From Novosphingobium indicum (lineage in GTDB: Bacteria > Pseudomonadota > Alphaproteobacteria > Sphingomonadales > Sphingomonadaceae): DNA of 64,000 nucleotides. This document shows, piece by piece, positions 59,899 through 64,000 of the stretch (position 1 is its first letter; each line of letters begins with the position of its first letter). A program made the translations under genes and the position numbers. The DNA is taken from positions 1 through 64,000 of the forward strand of contig NZ_BMLK01000016.1 of the NCBI RefSeq assembly GCF_014645195.1, read 5' to 3'. The notes beneath the pieces were generated by a model. The model had not been told where the DNA came from and did not search any database. It saw only the letters and a program-made list of their open reading frames with translations.

Positions 59899-60437
59899 GC
59901 CTCCGTCAACCGGACTTGTTCTTCGGAGACAAGCAACCACCTCGCACGGCCCGGCCAGTGCGTTTCTACCGTAGGAGCACAACGTCATCCGCAGCGGCGT
60001 TCGCCTGGGAAAGCATGGGTGCGTGGGTTCGCAACATGAACCGCCTCTTTGCCATCGAAAGCCCCAGCTCCGATCACTACAACCGGGTTCGGCGCACCGC
60101 GCGCGAGCTAACCGTCGAGCGCATCCGTCAATGCCGGCATCCTGACGATCTCGCTCGCTGCGAGGCCATGCTCGTACATGCCAACTCCGGTTGGCTCTAT
60201 GGTCTCGATCGAGCTTTCACACGTGCGGAGCGCGGTCAACTCCTCGTCGAAGTGAGAAATCGTCTCGTTCTGCTGGGCCTGGGCCGCAGCGAGCCCAAGC
60301 CGAAAGGCCCGCGCCTCGATCCCACGCGGCTACCCGATGAGGCTCTCCTCCGCTTGATCCAGAACCACCCGGATCCTCGCCTCGTGCAGCAGTGTAGCGC
60401 GACAAACAGGATGAGGATTGCGCGTCAATCAGGATGA
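59895..60437 (+). CDS. Hypothetical protein, 3' end replaced by IS21
   Basis: The frame starts at ATG 59895 (overlap ATGA with the gene before). It encodes a basic protein (ELTVERIRQCRHPDDLARCEAML and on) for 166 codons to base 60392. There the IS21-family element begins, and the last 14 codons before the stop belong to the element. The original C-terminus is lost. Residues GPRLDPTRLPDEALLRLIQNHPDPRLVQQ look like the beginning of a further domain. Function unknown. Confidence 0.6.
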   Translation: MSLRQPDLFFGDKQPPRTARPVRFYRRSTTSSAAAFAWESMGAWVRNMNRLFAIESPSSDHYNRVRRTARELTVERIRQCRHPDDLARCEAMLVHANSGWLYGLDRAFTRAERGQLLVEVRNRLVLLGLGRSEPKPKGPRLDPTRLPDEALLRLIQNHPDPRLVQQCSATNRMRIARQSG

Positions 60438-60474
60438 GAATGTGATTGTCGCGGCGCGTCATTCAGTGCCGATT

Positions 60475-62837
<2,363 letters not shown>

Positions 62838-62913
62838 TCAGGTCCTCCTCCCTGGGAAAACCCAATGCATAGCGACCACCACGACCATCACAGGCACCCT
62901 TCAAAAGGCGCCT

Positions 62914-62968
62914 CCTGCGTTCCGGGATCGGCTACGGGCTACGCCCTTCGCCAATCCCGGAACGCAGG
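62914..62968. repeat. 15-bp perfect hairpin near the right end of the IS21 element
   Basis: CCTGCGTTCCGGGAT (62914-62928) and its exact complement (62954-62968) flank a 25-base loop between the istA start and the right end. Such a structure could block read-through transcription from neighbouring DNA into istA; it could also be a short passenger element. Confidence 0.75.
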
Positions 62969-63003
62969 ATTCTCATCTTGTTTGTCGCGCTTTCTCAACC
63001 TGA

Positions 63004-64000
63004 ATGTCGCGCGACAATCGCCGCCATCCCGACGCGGCGACCTGGTCCGTGGCATCGGTGGACCAGGTGCTTGCCGGTATCGAGAGCTACTATCACCTCG
63101 ATCAGATGCCGCGACCTGCGGTCGACGTGCTTCCGCACGCAGCCGTCGCGTCTGCCTGGACAGCGCTTCGCGGCGCAATCAATTTCCGGAACATCTCGTC
63201 GGACAGTCTGGCCTTCGTGTACGAGAACACGTTGGTGACTGCCGATACCCGCAAGCGCTTCGGCACGCACAGCACGCCGCGCCAAGTTGCGGAATATGTC
63301 GTTGGACAGGTCGATCTCAGCCGCTTCGAGCCGGAAGATATCACGATCTACGAGCCTTTCGCGGGCGCGGGCATGTTCCTCGTCGCAGCGCTTCGCCATC
63401 TGCGCGATCTCCTGCCGGACACGCTGACGCAAGAGGAGCGCCACGCCTTTCTCGTCGAGCGGATCAGCGGTGCAGAACTCGACAGTTTCGCCTGTGAGGT
63501 CGCAACGCTCTCGCTGATCCTAGCCGACTATCCAAACGCGAATGGCTGGAAGATCGAGCCGCGCGACCTGTTCGTCGATGATGCGCTTGCCCAATCCGTC
63601 AAGGATAAGCGGATCGTCCTGTGCAATCCGCCATGGGAAGAGTTCGACGCCGGTGAGCGGCTTGCCTATCCCGCAGCGGCGGCCGCAGCGTCCTTTTCAA
63701 AACCCATGGCGGTGTTGCACGCGGTCCTCGCCGCCAAGCCTGCCGCGATCGGATTTGTACTGCCGCAGGGGTTCCTGCGGCAGAAGCAATATGCCGAATT
63801 GCGCCAGAAGATCGCCGGGCTCTATCGCCGCGTCGAGCTGACTTCGTTGCCTGATCGAGTGTTCCAGCGCGCGGGGCTCGAAGCGGCAGTCCTTGTTGCA
63901 AGCGACCTTCGTGGAGTCGACGAAGCTAACACGACAGCGCTTGTCTCGACTGTTGTCGAGGACCGGGATCGGATGGCGTTTCTTGAGACCGGCAAGGTGA
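63004..64000 (+). CDS. N6-adenine DNA methyltransferase, truncated at both ends of the window
   Basis: The frame is open from ATG 63004, which lies inside the IS21 end, to the last base of the window. About 332 codons are present. It contains the class I methyltransferase motif I EPFAGAGMF (from residue 117) and the catalytic NPPW (208-211), with preceding FVYENTLVTADTRKRFGTHSTP typical of Eco57I/HsdM-like adenine methyltransferases. The first 5 codons derive from the IS, so the true N-terminus was probably removed by the insertion. The gene continues to the right. It may be a type I, IIG or BREX-like methylase. Confidence 0.8.
   Translation, partial: MSRDNRRHPDAATWSVASVDQVLAGIESYYHLDQMPRPAVDVLPHAAVASAWTALRGAINFRNISSDSLAFVYENTLVTADTRKRFGTHSTPRQVAEYVVGQVDLSRFEPEDITIYEPFAGAGMFLVAALRHLRDLLPDTLTQEERHAFLVERISGAELDSFACEVATLSLILADYPNANGWKIEPRDLFVDDALAQSVKDKRIVLCNPPWEEFDAGERLAYPAAAAAASFSKPMAVLHAVLAAKPAAIGFVLPQGFLRQKQYAELRQKIAGLYRRVELTSLPDRVFQRAGLEAAVLVASDLRGVDEANTTALVSTVVEDRDRMAFLETGKV

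Overview
This window reads as part of a large, GC-rich conjugative plasmid (or plasmid-derived element) of an alphaproteobacterium, most likely a sphingomonad. The reasons are an F-type conjugation operon, ParA/ParB partition genes, an RPA-type RepA next to an iteron origin, a RepC-like initiator, and a long block of small plasmid genes of the kind found around ardC and strawberry-notch genes in that group. The host assignment is inference; no rRNA, tRNA or chromosomal marker is present.

Layout. 1-4.6 kb: small genes of unknown function, a LuxR-type HTH protein with a membrane anchor beside a membrane protein, and a GntR-like regulator separated from a tiny membrane protein by a perfect 21-bp inverted repeat. 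4.6-23.5 kb (minus strand): a nearly gapless F-type T4SS operon in the order traA, traL, traE, traK, traB, DsbC-like, traV, traC, orf, trbI, S26 peptidase, traW, orf, traU, trbC, traN, wHTH orf, traF, traH, traG. No relaxase or TraD is in the window. A 14-bp intercistronic hairpin separates the pilin gene from traL. 23.9-28.1 kb: small genes, an RHH protein with a terminator, a hairpin-dense region that may encode a counter-transcribed RNA, a RepC-like initiator and a lytic transglycosylase. 28.3-32.9 kb: parA-parB, a perfect 18-bp palindrome (candidate parS or operator), repA, and an origin with four 22-bp-spaced iterons and a consensus DnaA box.

32.9-58 kb (plus strand): a long accessory block. 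It holds a Toprim protein, a methyltransferase/strawberry-notch helicase fusion, a large ParB-like protein, the ArdC antirestriction protein, a DpdA-like transglycosylase-fold protein, vapBC, a DNA C5-methyltransferase with six internal repeats, two PP-loop (PAPS-reductase/DndC-like) proteins, a Phd/PemK-type toxin-antitoxin pair, and about 20 small conserved or unknown proteins. Many of the transcription blocks here begin with the same kind of leader: a 20-30 nt purine tract (G/A only), usually followed by a short hairpin, then a Shine-Dalgarno and start codon. This recurring leader and the DpdA-like/PP-loop/MTase/ArdC gene set are the best candidates for something undescribed.

58-64 kb: an IS5-family (IS427-like) element cleanly splits one gene with a TA duplication. 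An IS21-family element, without a target duplication, truncates a gene on its left and the 5' end of an N6-adenine DNA methyltransferase gene on its right; that gene runs off the window.
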